From JACMLD01 sp039919885 (GTDB taxonomy: Bacteria > Bacteroidota > Bacteroidia > Chitinophagales > Chitinophagaceae), in assembly GCA_039919885.1 (NCBI GenBank), contig JBDSEV010000067.1, positions 6,708-70,707 on the forward strand: DNA of 64,000 nucleotides, given 5' to 3'. How positions within the stretch are numbered: the stretch's first letter is position 1; each line of letters begins with the position of its first letter. Positions 8,422 to 17,287 of the stretch are shown here, piece after piece. The notes under the pieces were generated by a model. That model saw nothing but the letters and a program-made list of their open reading frames with translations. It was not told the origin of the DNA and did no database searches. The translations under genes and the position numbers were made by a program.

Positions 8422-10149
8422 ATGAGCGATAGCCTGCTGGTGAATATCAATACGAAAGGGACCGATGCGCATAGCTATGATGCCATTGTTATTGGCAGCG
8501 GCATCAGTGGTGGCTGGGCAGCCAAGGAACTGTGTGAGCAAGGACTCAAGACACTGGTGCTGGAGCGGGGACGCAACGTGGAGCACATCAAAGATTACCC
8601 TACCGCGAACCTATCCAGGTGGGAGCTTCCGCACCGCGGCGACATTACCCGTGCAGCGACTGTTCAAAACCCACTCATCAGCAGGGCTGCGGGCTACGGA
8701 GAAGACACGCAGCATTTTTTTGTAAAAGATGCGGACCATCCTTATGTGCAGGAGCAGCCATTCGACTGGATACGCGGTTACCAGGTAGGAGGTAAATCAC
8801 TTACCTGGGGAAGGGCTTGTGCAAGGTGGAGCGAATATGACTTTACCGCACCCGCGCGTTTCGGTTATGGTGCGGCTTTCCCCATTGGGTACAACGATAT
8901 TAAAGACTGGTACAGCCACGTAGAAAAATTTGTGGGTGTTTGCGGCAATGCCGATGGCATACCCGCCATGCCGGATGGTGAATTTTTACCAGCTTATGAA
9001 TTAAACTGTGTTGAACAACATTTACAAAAAGTAATAAAAGAACAGTTCAGCCGCCACTATGTTTCAGGACGGTGGGCGCATATTACGGAACCCAAACAAG
9101 TCCATATTGACCAGGGCCGCACCCAATGCCTTAACCGCAACCTGTGTATGCGCGGTTGCCCGCTGGGCGGCTATTTCAGCTCGGTCAGCAGCACGCTGCC
9201 ATGGGCAAAAAAAACAGGCAATCTAACGGTGCGGCCGCATTCCGTGGTGCATTCCATTATTTATGATGAACAGAAAGGCAAGGCAACCGGGGTGCGCGTC
9301 ATTGACGCAGAAACCAAACAGGTTACCGAATTTTTTGCAAAAATAATTTTTGTAAATGCTTCCGCGCTTAACAGCAACCTCATCCTGTTGAATTCTATCT
9401 CCAAACGGTTTCCTGCAGGGTTGGGAAATGACAGCGGTATGTTAGGTAAATTCATTTGTTTCCATAATTACCGCGGCAGCATGCAGGGAGAAATTGACGG
9501 CTACACGGATAATTATTATAAAGTAGCAAAGCCCGCAGAATGTATCATGGCCAACTTCAGGAACCTGGAAAAACAGGATACTGATTTCCACGGGGGGTAT
9601 GTTATTTATTCAGGCGCCAGCCGGCGAACGCTTCCCGATCAGTTTATTTCGCCGCCCATCGGCGCAGCATATAAGGAAGCGATGTGCGAACCCGGCGGTT
9701 GGACGGTATACATGTACATGCAGGGCGAAACCATTGCAAAAGCATCCAATCATGTGCGGCTCAGCACAACCGAAAAAGATCAATGGGGAATTCCATTGCT
9801 GGTAACTGCTGTTGGATACGATGACAATGATGATAAAATGGTAAAGGATTTTTTAGAACAGGGTACCGCTATGCTGGAAGCCGCCGGTGTAAAGAACATT
9901 AGCACACATGACAGCCACCAGGCACCGGGCTTAGACATTCATGAAATGGGTGGGGTGCGTATGGGCAGTGATCCTAAAACGGCTTTGCTAAACGAGTGGA
10001 ACCAGTTGCACCATTGCAAAAATGCGTTTGTAACAGACGGCGCCTGTATGACCAGCACTGGCAGCCAGAGCCCGTCTATTTTGTACATGGCGTTTACCGC
10101 AAGAGCAGTAAAACATGCAGTGGAAGAAATGAAGAAAGGAAATCTATAG
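8422..10149 (+). CDS. GMC-family FAD-dependent oxidoreductase
   Basis: 575 residues, no signal peptide. The N-terminus has the dinucleotide-binding beta-alpha-beta motif VIGSGISGGWAAKEL followed by VLERGR (residues about 22-50), and the C-terminus carries the GMC_oxred_C signature: HEMGGVRMGSDP, then FVTDGACM and a conserved QSPSILYMAFTARA segment. The GMC family oxidises alcohols or sugars using FAD. Some bacterial members of this subgroup oxidise glucosides or gluconate at C2/C3 together with a small 'gluconate 2-dehydrogenase subunit 3'-like partner and a cytochrome; no such partner gene is next to it here. Context (glucanases, PhyH, GH43) favours a sugar substrate. The cysteine pair in NRNLCMRGCPLGG may be structural. 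Confidence 0.86.
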   Translation: MSDSLLVNINTKGTDAHSYDAIVIGSGISGGWAAKELCEQGLKTLVLERGRNVEHIKDYPTANLSRWELPHRGDITRAATVQNPLISRAAGYGEDTQHFFVKDADHPYVQEQPFDWIRGYQVGGKSLTWGRACARWSEYDFTAPARFGYGAAFPIGYNDIKDWYSHVEKFVGVCGNADGIPAMPDGEFLPAYELNCVEQHLQKVIKEQFSRHYVSGRWAHITEPKQVHIDQGRTQCLNRNLCMRGCPLGGYFSSVSSTLPWAKKTGNLTVRPHSVVHSIIYDEQKGKATGVRVIDAETKQVTEFFAKIIFVNASALNSNLILLNSISKRFPAGLGNDSGMLGKFICFHNYRGSMQGEIDGYTDNYYKVAKPAECIMANFRNLEKQDTDFHGGYVIYSGASRRTLPDQFISPPIGAAYKEAMCEPGGWTVYMYMQGETIAKASNHVRLSTTEKDQWGIPLLVTAVGYDDNDDKMVKDFLEQGTAMLEAAGVKNISTHDSHQAPGLDIHEMGGVRMGSDPKTALLNEWNQLHHCKNAFVTDGACMTSTGSQSPSILYMAFTARAVKHAVEEMKKGNL

Positions 10150-10201
10150 CTGCATTTTACACCGTGGTAAAAAAGTATTTAAAGGAGAAGTATCTATATA
10201 T

Positions 10202-11950
10202 ATGACTAAGATTTTACTATTATTATCAATACTTATTTCGCAACAGGCCAGTGCACAGCAAAGCACTTATTGCAACCCGATCAATATAGATTATGGTTAC
10301 ACGCCCATTCCTAATTTCAGCGAATGGGGCCGGCACCGCGCTACTGCCGACCCTGTAATTGTAAATTATAAAGGTGATTACTATTTATTTTCTACTAACC
10401 AGTGGGGCTATTGGTGGAGCCGTGATATGATCAAGTGGACGTTTATCGCAAAGAAATTTCTTCGTCCGTGGAATGCAGGGGTATACGATGAACTTTGTGC
10501 GCCCGCCGTAGGCACTATAGGCGATACCATGCTGGTATTTGGCTCTACTTATACAAGCAAATTCACGGTTTGGATGAGCACCAATCCCAAAGCAAATGAA
10601 TGGAAGCCGCTGGTCGATTCCTTTTCAATTGGTGGATGGGATCCCGCATTTTTTACCGACGACGATGGTAAATTTTATATGTACAACGGAAGCAGTAACC
10701 GTTATCCGCTGTACGGCATAGAATTGAACCGCACCAGCCTGCAACCGGTTGGCACAAGAAAAGAAATGTATTTGCTGGAGCCAGACCGGTACGGCTGGCA
10801 ACGCTTCGGCGAGTACATGGACAATACCTTTCTTGACCCGTTTATTGAAGGTGCCTGGATGACCAAACACAATGGAAAATATTACCTGCAATACGGTGCG
10901 CCAGGTACAGAATTCAGCGGGTATGCAGATGGCGTGATTGCCGGAACCGGTCCCCTGGGTCCGTTTACGCCGCAGTCTGACCCGCTCAGTTTCAAAGCGG
11001 GTGGTTTTGCACGCGGCGCAGGGCATGGCGCTACATTTACCGACAACCAGCACAATTACTGGCATACCAGCAGCATCATTGTTACTGTAAAAAATACTTT
11101 CGAACGACGGCTGGGTATATGGCCGGCAGGGTTCGACAAGGATGATGTGATGTATTGCAACACGGCGTTTGGCGATTATCCGCATTACGGTCCGCAACAG
11201 GCATCAACTTCCTCTTTTACTGCCGGTGCCTTCACCGGGTGGATGCTGTTAAATTATAACAAACCGGTGCAGGTATCGTCTACCCTTGCCAGTTATGCAG
11301 CCAATTACGCGGTGGATGAAAATATAAAAACTTATTGGAGTGCTGCTACGGCGGGAAAAGGCGAATGGATTCAAACCGATTTGGGAAAGTTGTCGGCCGT
11401 GCGGGCTATACAAATTAATTATGCAGACCAGGACGTAGACAGCAACCGGCTGGGCAAATGGCCGGGCCAATACCACCAGTACAAGCTGTACGCATCCGCT
11501 GATGGAAAAAAATGGACCGTCCTGGTGGATAAAAGTAACAACAAAACCGACATTCCGCATGAGTACGTGGAGCTGGCAGCACCTGCGCAGGCACGTTACA
11601 TCCGGCTAGAAAATATTCATATGCCTACCGGCAAATTTGCCATCAGCGGGCTGCGGGTATTTGGCAACGGCAATGGCGCAAAACCGGATACCGTAAAACA
11701 ATTTTTTGTATTAAGAACGGAGAAAGACAAACGCAGCGCGTATATCAAATGGAGCCCGGTTGACAATGCATTTGCATTCAATATTTATTACGGTACCGCG
11801 CCTGATAAACTGTACAATTGTATTATGGTACTCAGTGTAAATGAGTATTGGTTTAAAGCGATGGACAACCAGCGGCCTTATTACTTTACCATTGAAGCCG
11901 TAAATGAAAACGGGGTATCTGCAAAAACCAAACTGGTTAAAGTTGAATGA
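10202..11950 (+). CDS. GH43-like glycosidase with discoidin (F5/8 type C) and FN3-like domains
   Basis: 582 residues. Signal peptide of about 18 residues ending ASAQ. Residues about 35-340 form a five-bladed GH43-type propeller: HRATADPVIVNYKGDYYLF carries the usual catalytic-base Asp, GGWDPAFFTDDDG the modulating Asp and FIEGAWMTKHNGKYYL the acid Glu. A discoidin/CBM32-like module follows at about 350-490 (YAVDENIKTYWSAA, KGEWIQTDLGK, ARYIRLENI), then an FN3-like domain to the end (SAYIKWSPVDNAFAFNIYYG). GH43 enzymes act mostly on arabinose, xylose or galactose side chains; the specific bond is not deducible. It sits 52 bp after the GMC gene in the same orientation. An AAAGGAG lies about 17 nt before the ATG, unusual for this genome. 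Confidence 0.84.
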   Translation: MTKILLLLSILISQQASAQQSTYCNPINIDYGYTPIPNFSEWGRHRATADPVIVNYKGDYYLFSTNQWGYWWSRDMIKWTFIAKKFLRPWNAGVYDELCAPAVGTIGDTMLVFGSTYTSKFTVWMSTNPKANEWKPLVDSFSIGGWDPAFFTDDDGKFYMYNGSSNRYPLYGIELNRTSLQPVGTRKEMYLLEPDRYGWQRFGEYMDNTFLDPFIEGAWMTKHNGKYYLQYGAPGTEFSGYADGVIAGTGPLGPFTPQSDPLSFKAGGFARGAGHGATFTDNQHNYWHTSSIIVTVKNTFERRLGIWPAGFDKDDVMYCNTAFGDYPHYGPQQASTSSFTAGAFTGWMLLNYNKPVQVSSTLASYAANYAVDENIKTYWSAATAGKGEWIQTDLGKLSAVRAIQINYADQDVDSNRLGKWPGQYHQYKLYASADGKKWTVLVDKSNNKTDIPHEYVELAAPAQARYIRLENIHMPTGKFAISGLRVFGNGNGAKPDTVKQFFVLRTEKDKRSAYIKWSPVDNAFAFNIYYGTAPDKLYNCIMVLSVNEYWFKAMDNQRPYYFTIEAVNENGVSAKTKLVKVE

Positions 11951-12048
11951 ATGATGCGGTATAGGCTGAATGCCGCAGTAAATAATACAACGAATTAGTT
12001 ATCTTCAGTGCACTTAGAAAAAAGCGTGTTTACAATAAAACGATTGAT

Positions 12049-12717
12049 ATGAAAAATATGCGTAGACGTATCTGTACCATCCTGGTTTTTGTACTTGCCT
12101 TTACGGGAAGCTATGCGCAGGATATGCCCTTCTATAAGGAAATCCAGGCATTTAAACAAAAGGATGCAGCAGCGATGCCGCCTAAAAATGCCATTTTATT
12201 TACCGGTAGTTCTTCCTTTACCAAATGGACCGATGTACAGGACTATTTCCCCGGTTACCCAATCATCAACCGGGGTTTCGGGGGTTCATCTTTACCAGAT
12301 GTAATACGCTATGCCAACGATGTCATATTTCCTTACCAGCCCAAACAGGTGGTCATTTACTGTGGTGAAAATGATCTGGCGGCTTCAGATACGGTAACTG
12401 CGGAAACTGTAGTTCAACGGGTGAAAACGTTGGTGGGTATGATAAGGTCGAAACTGGGCGATACGCCCGTTTTGTTTGTTTCGCTTAAACCAAGTCCGAG
12501 CCGTAGCCGCCTTTTTCCAAAAATGCAGGCCGCCAATGCAGCCATCAAAACATTCCTGGGGGCTGATAAACACGCCGTTTTTGCTGATGTGTATACTAAG
12601 ATGCTGGACAAGGATGGTGAACCGATGAAAGACATTTTTCTTGCGGATAGCCTGCACATGAACGCGAAGGGCTATGCAATCTGGCAAAAAGTGCTGGCGC
12701 CTTTGCTCATTAAATAA
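12049..12717 (+). CDS. Secreted SGNH/GDSL-type hydrolase
   Basis: 222 residues with a signal peptide ending SYAQ at about 24. All SGNH blocks are visible: ILFTGSSSF (nucleophile Ser, block I), INRGFGGSSLPD (Gly, block II), IYCGENDLAA (Asn, block III) and LADSLHMNAKGY (Asp-x-x-His, block V). The family contains carbohydrate esterases, thioesterases and lipases; in a glycan locus a deacetylase or other sugar esterase in the periplasm is the most natural guess. It is the last plus-strand gene of the glycan region, separated by 98 bp from GH43, and is convergent with a small minus-strand gene. Confidence 0.86.
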   Translation: MKNMRRRICTILVFVLAFTGSYAQDMPFYKEIQAFKQKDAAAMPPKNAILFTGSSSFTKWTDVQDYFPGYPIINRGFGGSSLPDVIRYANDVIFPYQPKQVVIYCGENDLAASDTVTAETVVQRVKTLVGMIRSKLGDTPVLFVSLKPSPSRSRLFPKMQAANAAIKTFLGADKHAVFADVYTKMLDKDGEPMKDIFLADSLHMNAKGYAIWQKVLAPLLIK

Positions 12718-12781
12718 CTGTGGCCGCAAAACAGCTAAAGTTAGGTAAGCGGTATTTTTTTCAACCCGCCGGCCCGGCCAT

Positions 12782-12810
12782 AAAAACAAAGACCCCACCG
12801 GGGTGGGGCC
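12782..12810 (-). terminator. Minus-strand terminator for the 55-residue gene
   Basis: Read on the minus strand, CCCCACC and GGTGGGG form a compact GC stem followed by TCTTTGTTTTTA. On the plus strand the hairpin is followed by ATAGCACAT, not by a T-run, so it is oriented for minus-strand transcription, 63-90 nt beyond the stop of the small ORF at 12873. Confidence 0.6.
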
Positions 12811-12872
12811 ATAGCACATACATTTTGTGGTTTCAGAGGTAAGTGCTAGTCTGCTAAAAAGTTTTATGATGC

Positions 12873-13040
12873 TTATTTTGGCCTGCGCGCATAATCAGGC
12901 CGATGCTGAATAGGCGATTGTCCCATAATAATTATACTGAACAGGAATTTTGCAAATCGACTCAGGTTTGAAGAGGGCCGGTACACACTTTTGTGAATCA
13001 TGGTTTTGTGCACGGCGTAGTACATATTGTTTCTTTCCAT
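12873..13040 (-). CDS. Small hypothetical protein, 55 residues
   Basis: An ATG at 13040 opens a 55-codon frame ending in TAA at 12873-12875. The product begins MERNNMYYAVHKTMIHKSVY, is very basic (about a dozen His/Lys/Arg), has one short hydrophobic run (FAKFLFSIIIMG, about residues 29-40) and ends DYARRPK. I do not recognise the family. Support comes from context: the ORF occupies the only sizeable space in the 470-bp gap between two plus-strand genes, a terminator oriented for this strand lies just downstream, and a TAACTTTA element about 33 nt upstream resembles the phylum's -7 box. It could be a small membrane-associated or nucleic-acid-binding protein; neither is shown. Confidence 0.5.
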   Translation of the reverse strand: MERNNMYYAVHKTMIHKSVYRPSSNLSRFAKFLFSIIIMGQSPIQHRPDYARRPK

Positions 13041-13072
13041 GTGATATTGGCTTGGTTTAATGATGAAAGACG

Positions 13073-13080
13073 TAAAGTTA
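13073..13080 (-). promoter_or_regulatory. Candidate -7 element for the 55-residue gene
   Basis: TAACTTTA on the minus strand matches the Bacteroidota -7 consensus TAnnTTTG at 7 of 8 positions (one of the six defined bases differs). It would place transcription start around 13066, giving a leader of about 26 nt. No convincing TTTG -33 box is seen. Confidence 0.3.
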
Positions 13081-13187
13081 ACGCAGGCAGGCGACTAATA
13101 TTGTGTACTTGTATATCTACCCAGTAGTTTTTCTATTTCTTAACAAGTTTTTAGTAGGTATCTTGTTACTAATCAATCCAACCCTAT

Positions 13188-13754
13188 ATGAAAAGCAGCA
13201 TTCCGTTGTTACTCATCCTGTTTTGCGGCGCCGGAAGTATGGCGCAGGGCGTTTTCCGTAACCAGACCAACGCCGCGCTTGAAAAGGTAGTCCAGGATTA
13301 TCCCACCCACTTTAAAAATATAAGGGGTGAGTTGGTTTCGTCGGGCCAGCAGTCTGCAGAATACAAATCGATTATTGGTATCCCCGGCGCGGTTTCCACT
13401 ACCATTACACAATCCGGTGTGGCGCAACAGCAATTGGTATCCTGGCAATCTATTGTCTACTCGGGTAATGAATTTGAGCTGGCAAAAAATCGCTTTGGAG
13501 AATTATTCAACGAGATAAAAAACACGATTATAAAACCGGCAGGCGAAAAAGCGGTGATTGTAAATGGCATGTATACTGAGCCTTCGCCAGACAAAAGTTA
13601 CACGACCATCCAGTTTGATCTGCTGCCAGCGAGCGGTTCAATGCAAAGATTGAACATAGACCTGGCACTCAAAAAAAGCGGTGCCCAATGGAAAATTATA
13701 CTCAGCGTATACGATAAGGAAAGGAACGAGGCTACAACCATCGTTGTTAAATAA
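13188..13754 (+). CDS. Secreted protein of unknown function
   Basis: 188 residues with a clear signal peptide (ILFCGAGSMAQ, cleavage at about 20). The mature protein is soluble-looking, with a repeated alternation of polar strands (SAEYKSIIGIPGAVSTTIT, SYTTIQFDLLP) and a final IILSVYDKER segment. No cysteine remains after the signal and no family motif is recognised. It stands alone: a minus-strand gene lies on each side. Probably periplasmic; function unknown. Confidence 0.7.
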   Translation: MKSSIPLLLILFCGAGSMAQGVFRNQTNAALEKVVQDYPTHFKNIRGELVSSGQQSAEYKSIIGIPGAVSTTITQSGVAQQQLVSWQSIVYSGNEFELAKNRFGELFNEIKNTIIKPAGEKAVIVNGMYTEPSPDKSYTTIQFDLLPASGSMQRLNIDLALKKSGAQWKIILSVYDKERNEATTIVVK

Positions 13755-13872
13755 AGAAAGCAATACCACTGCATTGCATTTGATTGCAAACGCTCGAAGT
13801 TTTTATCATAAAAGAAAATCCACGGCATTGAAAGGTACGATGCAGCACCGGCGGCACCATTGGGTTTTTCGC

Positions 13873-13902
13873 ATAAAAAAACCCGGACGATAAGCCCGGG
13901 TT
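13873..13902 (-). terminator. Terminator of the 92-residue membrane protein gene
   Basis: On the minus strand AACCCGG (13902-13896) pairs with CCGGGTT (13886-13880) and is followed by TTTTTTATG. It lies 23 nt beyond the stop codon at 13925 and is oriented only for the minus strand. Confidence 0.75.
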
Positions 13903-13924
13903 GTACAAATGATTGTGCGTTATT

Positions 13925-14203
13925 TTATATTGTTCTTATTCCGGTGCTGGTTTTCCTGCTGGCAAAATACTGCATCACCCACATGATAGTAAATGTGGGA
14001 ATGAAATCGGTGCCGGGAATAATCTCTTCCGTAAAATTAAACAACGCCCCTTTCCAGCTGCCGAAGGTTGCGTAAAAAATAATGGCCGAAAGAGGTGCAA
14101 ATACAATATCTCCCAGTTCGCCCAGGCCCGGAATGGCATAAGTGACAAAACCCAATGCATCCATAATGATGCAAAAAGCCAAAGAAGGTGATTGTTTTTT
14201 CAT
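13925..14203 (-). CDS. Small membrane protein, unknown
   Basis: 92 residues with two or three hydrophobic segments: CIIMDALGFVTYAIPGLGELG, DIVFAPLSAIIFYATFG and FIPTFTIMWVMQYF. The acidic PGLGE..D / NFTEEIIPGTDFIPT pattern between the segments is the kind of conserved helix-breaking turn seen in small integral membrane proteins of Bacteroidota, but I cannot assign a family. A good terminator follows, supporting a real transcribed gene. Confidence 0.7.
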   Translation of the reverse strand: MKKQSPSLAFCIIMDALGFVTYAIPGLGELGDIVFAPLSAIIFYATFGSWKGALFNFTEEIIPGTDFIPTFTIMWVMQYFASRKTSTGIRTI

Positions 14204-14328
14204 CGCTTGAATAAATTTATATTATTCAATCAAACTACGCACCAGATTTTGCGACTGTAATAATGACGGATTGAGAGATTGTTCAGGCGCTCCGGTATTA
14301 AAACACTTACTGTTACCAGGTAACATAT

Positions 14329-15822
14329 TTATAGCTCCTGACTAAACTTTAAGTAGACCCCGTTGGTCCATCCAAACCCATCCTGATTGGGATACTCACC
14401 ACCGCTTGCTTTGCTGGCGGTATCGGTTACATCATATTTTTCCATCATTTTACCGGAGCTTGCATATACTTTTTCGTTTGCCCGCATCCAGCGGGTTTTA
14501 ATTTGACCTGCCAGCTCATGGTGCCCGAAATTTTTTATGCCTTTGTACGCCATCCACTGCAGGGGTGCCCATCCGTTCGGCCAATCCCATTGCTGGCCAG
14601 TCTGCTGCAAGGTGGTAACCAGGCCACCCTGTTGCAAAAATTGTTCTTCTATTGTCCCGGCAACAGCAGCAGCCTGTTGGGGATCAGCTACTAAAAAAAA
14701 CAAAGGGTAAGCGGCAGCCAGCGTGTACTGAATGCTTTGTTTTTGTGCAATGAAATGATAGTCGAAATAGAATTTCTTGTTTTCGTTCCAGCAATATTGT
14801 TGTATGGCGGTTTTCCGGTTGGTGATTTTTTGATCGAACGCGGCGGTAAGAGTGGTTTCCCCGGTAATGGTATAAATTTTTTGCAGGACTTCTTCGGTAC
14901 GCAGCAACAGGCAATTTAGATCTACCGGGATCAAATGCGCAGCTTCAATGGTTGACATATTTTGGCCATCCGCAAACCACCGGCTGCTAAAATCCCAACC
15001 AGACGTGCACGCTGCGCGGATGTGCCGGTGCGCCTGCGTGGTATCGGCGGCCTGCCTTGCGGCGTTGCTGTCTTCCCGGTAGGCTTCCGCCCTCGGCGTA
15101 TCCTTGTCGTCCCAATAACGGTTAAGCAGGGTGCCATCCGGTAAGCGCACTACATACCGATGCGCATTTCCCGGTGCGGTAACTGCTTCCCCCTCCATCC
15201 AGCATGCATATTCTTTTTCTAACTGCGGCCGGTATTTAAGCAGCGTGTCCGCACCTTTTTCTTCTGCCAGTAGTTCCACCATGAGTGTAAAAAAAGGTGG
15301 TTGAGAACGGCTGAGGTAATAAGTCCTGTTTCCGTTCGGAATAAAACCAAACGTATCTATCAGGTATGCAAAATTGTCTGTCATGTGCTGCATGAGATCT
15401 ACGCGGTTGCTTACCTGCAGACCAAGCATGGTAAAATAACTGTCCCAGTAATATATTTCCCTGAATCGGCCACCGGGTACCACGTATGGATTTGGAAGCG
15501 GAATTAATGTGCCTCCTTGTGCAGTATCCGGGTGCCGGGTTAGTTCGTTCCACAGTTGCTCCAGGTGTTGGAGGATGGGCTTGTTGCCCGATTGATAGGT
15601 ACTGGTAACTGCCATGGGCAAAATAAAATGCGTGGCAACGAATTCTTTCAAATCAAAATCAACCTGCACCTTTTCTTTTTCATAGGCCTTTGTTATGGCA
15701 GCAGGATCGCCCCGGGGTATGCAATCCACAAAAAATTTAGAATCGGAAAAGACCTTTTGCTGCTGTACATGCTGGTACAATTCGCCCAGTGTCTCAATAA
15801 AAAATATGTCGGGTTGCGCCAT
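14329..15822 (-). CDS. treF: Cytoplasmic alpha,alpha-trehalase (GH37)
   Basis: 497 residues with no signal peptide, matching the cytoplasmic TreF type rather than periplasmic TreA. Both trehalase signatures are present: VPGGRFREIYYWDSYF (signature 1, about 112-127) and QQWDWPNGWAPLQ (signature 2, about 408-420). The N-terminal LYQHVQQQKVFSDSKFFVDC and SGWDFSSRWF segments also fit. It hydrolyses trehalose to two glucose. The gene lies 25 bp downstream of an MFS transporter on the same strand, so the pair probably forms an uptake-and-cleavage operon. The C-terminus ends with the family's typical GGEYPNQDGFGWTNGVYL. Confidence 0.93.
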   Translation of the reverse strand: MAQPDIFFIETLGELYQHVQQQKVFSDSKFFVDCIPRGDPAAITKAYEKEKVQVDFDLKEFVATHFILPMAVTSTYQSGNKPILQHLEQLWNELTRHPDTAQGGTLIPLPNPYVVPGGRFREIYYWDSYFTMLGLQVSNRVDLMQHMTDNFAYLIDTFGFIPNGNRTYYLSRSQPPFFTLMVELLAEEKGADTLLKYRPQLEKEYACWMEGEAVTAPGNAHRYVVRLPDGTLLNRYWDDKDTPRAEAYREDSNAARQAADTTQAHRHIRAACTSGWDFSSRWFADGQNMSTIEAAHLIPVDLNCLLLRTEEVLQKIYTITGETTLTAAFDQKITNRKTAIQQYCWNENKKFYFDYHFIAQKQSIQYTLAAAYPLFFLVADPQQAAAVAGTIEEQFLQQGGLVTTLQQTGQQWDWPNGWAPLQWMAYKGIKNFGHHELAGQIKTRWMRANEKVYASSGKMMEKYDVTDTASKASGGEYPNQDGFGWTNGVYLKFSQEL

Positions 15823-15847
15823 AAATACTAAATAAGCGGGTGGAAAA

Positions 15848-17089
15848 TCAGGCAGTTACCATAGCCCTTGACTGCAGTCTTCTGAACATGAATAAACACA
15901 GTATCAGTATTGCAATAGGTATCAGCGAAAAATAAAATGCCTGCTGGCCGCCGGTTTTATCTGCATCAAATACGGCACCCATAATAAGCGAACCGGTAGT
16001 GCCGCCCAATGCGGAAAATATAATTATCAATCCTGACATCATCCCGTGTTTGGGCCTGGGCAAAGAAGTGAGAATGGCAGAATTAATGGACGGGTATACC
16101 GGCGCCAGGAAAATACCAATCAAAGGAAACATAAAAGCCGCCAGTGGCGCATCACCCCAGCCGGTATAGGTTTTACCTACTGAATCTTTTGCCAATGGCA
16201 ATGCAATACAAATTAATACGGCGGCTAACACCAGGCAGCTTACAAGAACCGAAAACCAGTTAAACCGTTTTAATAACAGGCCCGCAAGAAAACGTCCAAC
16301 GGCCGTAGATCCGGCAAGTATACTACTCATCTGTATGCTCAGGGCCGCGGGTAGCATCAGCACTTTATTATTAAAAGTGGGAAGGAAATTTTGTATGCTT
16401 TGTTCTATCAGTACATAAAAAAATGCCGATGCAATAAATGCCAGCACAATGGGTTTGAACATCAACGAAAACATTTCACCAAATTCTGCTGCCAACGGTT
16501 TGCTTTCCGATTTAGCTGAAGACTCATCCAGTTCGGCGCCAGCCAATAAAACAACCGCCAATATTGAAAGGCCGCCGAGCAGGTAAAAAGCATTTAACCA
16601 GGCTGTAGATTGTGGATTGGCATTGTCTACAAAAGAGCTGAAGTAAAAGTATAAGGTAAGGTTACCAATCATAAAGAATGACTCAATAAAGTTCATCAGG
16701 CTAATGTGTTCTTTAGCATCTTTGGTGATAATGCCGATGATACTATATACCGACATTTTGATGAGTGCGAAACAGGATCCTATTGCCACGAACAATAATT
16801 TTACCGCTAAAAATCCAGGTGTATTGGGAATTATAAAACATACAATGGCAATAATGCCCAGCGATGCCATCATTGCTTTTTTGTAGCCGAACCGGGTGAT
16901 GTAAGAAGAAACCAAAAAAGATACCAGGGCAATGCTCAGGTCTTTGCAGGGATCTATCCAGGAAGCAGCACTCTTGGAAACGCCGAAACTGTTTTGCACA
17001 TTTAAAATGGCTACCCCGGAGCTGTTGAGGAGAATAGCAAAAACATAGTAGTTAATAAACAGGGATAATTTTATTCTCCAATGTTGCAT
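15848..17089 (-). CDS. MFS transporter (probable disaccharide/trehalose uptake)
   Basis: 413 residues with about 12 hydrophobic segments in two halves of six. The loop YITRFGYKKAMM after TM2 is the MFS loop motif. The C-terminal half has ASAFFYVLIEQSIQNFLPTF, and PLIGIFLAPVYPSINSAIL resembles the FGHS/glucose-galactose-type MFS proteins of Bacteroidota. It is the first gene of a two-gene unit with trehalase, which suggests trehalose (or another alpha-glucoside) as substrate; that is context inference only. Confidence 0.85.
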   Translation of the reverse strand: MQHWRIKLSLFINYYVFAILLNSSGVAILNVQNSFGVSKSAASWIDPCKDLSIALVSFLVSSYITRFGYKKAMMASLGIIAIVCFIIPNTPGFLAVKLLFVAIGSCFALIKMSVYSIIGIITKDAKEHISLMNFIESFFMIGNLTLYFYFSSFVDNANPQSTAWLNAFYLLGGLSILAVVLLAGAELDESSAKSESKPLAAEFGEMFSLMFKPIVLAFIASAFFYVLIEQSIQNFLPTFNNKVLMLPAALSIQMSSILAGSTAVGRFLAGLLLKRFNWFSVLVSCLVLAAVLICIALPLAKDSVGKTYTGWGDAPLAAFMFPLIGIFLAPVYPSINSAILTSLPRPKHGMMSGLIIIFSALGGTTGSLIMGAVFDADKTGGQQAFYFSLIPIAILILCLFMFRRLQSRAMVTA

Positions 17090-17126
17090 TCGTTAAATTT
17101 TAGGCAGCGTTTCTAATTTACCCGGT

Positions 17127-17155
17127 TAAAGGTAGATAGAATTTATTGCCATAAA
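17127..17155 (-). promoter_or_regulatory. Candidate promoter of the MFS-trehalase operon
   Basis: On the minus strand TTTA (17155-17152) is followed after 17 nt by TACCTTTA (17134-17127), close to the TTTG / TAnnTTTG consensus of the phylum (one mismatch in each box). Transcription would start near 17120, about 30 nt before the ATG at 17089. Confidence 0.42.
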
Positions 17156-17287
17156 GCGAAAGGAAAAACGGTTTTTTACAACGGCGCTATGGAATGCCGG
17201 ATGCGAACGACTGGGTGAGTACCAGGCAACAAACAGTATCTTTTGAAATCCGGGTTTGTATAAAAAACCCAGGCATTAATTTTTCAT

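Noticed and set aside
17249..17272. Hairpin GGGTTT/AAACCC downstream of the kinase gene as its terminator.
   Set aside because: On the minus strand no T-run follows the stem; the T-tract is inside the loop.
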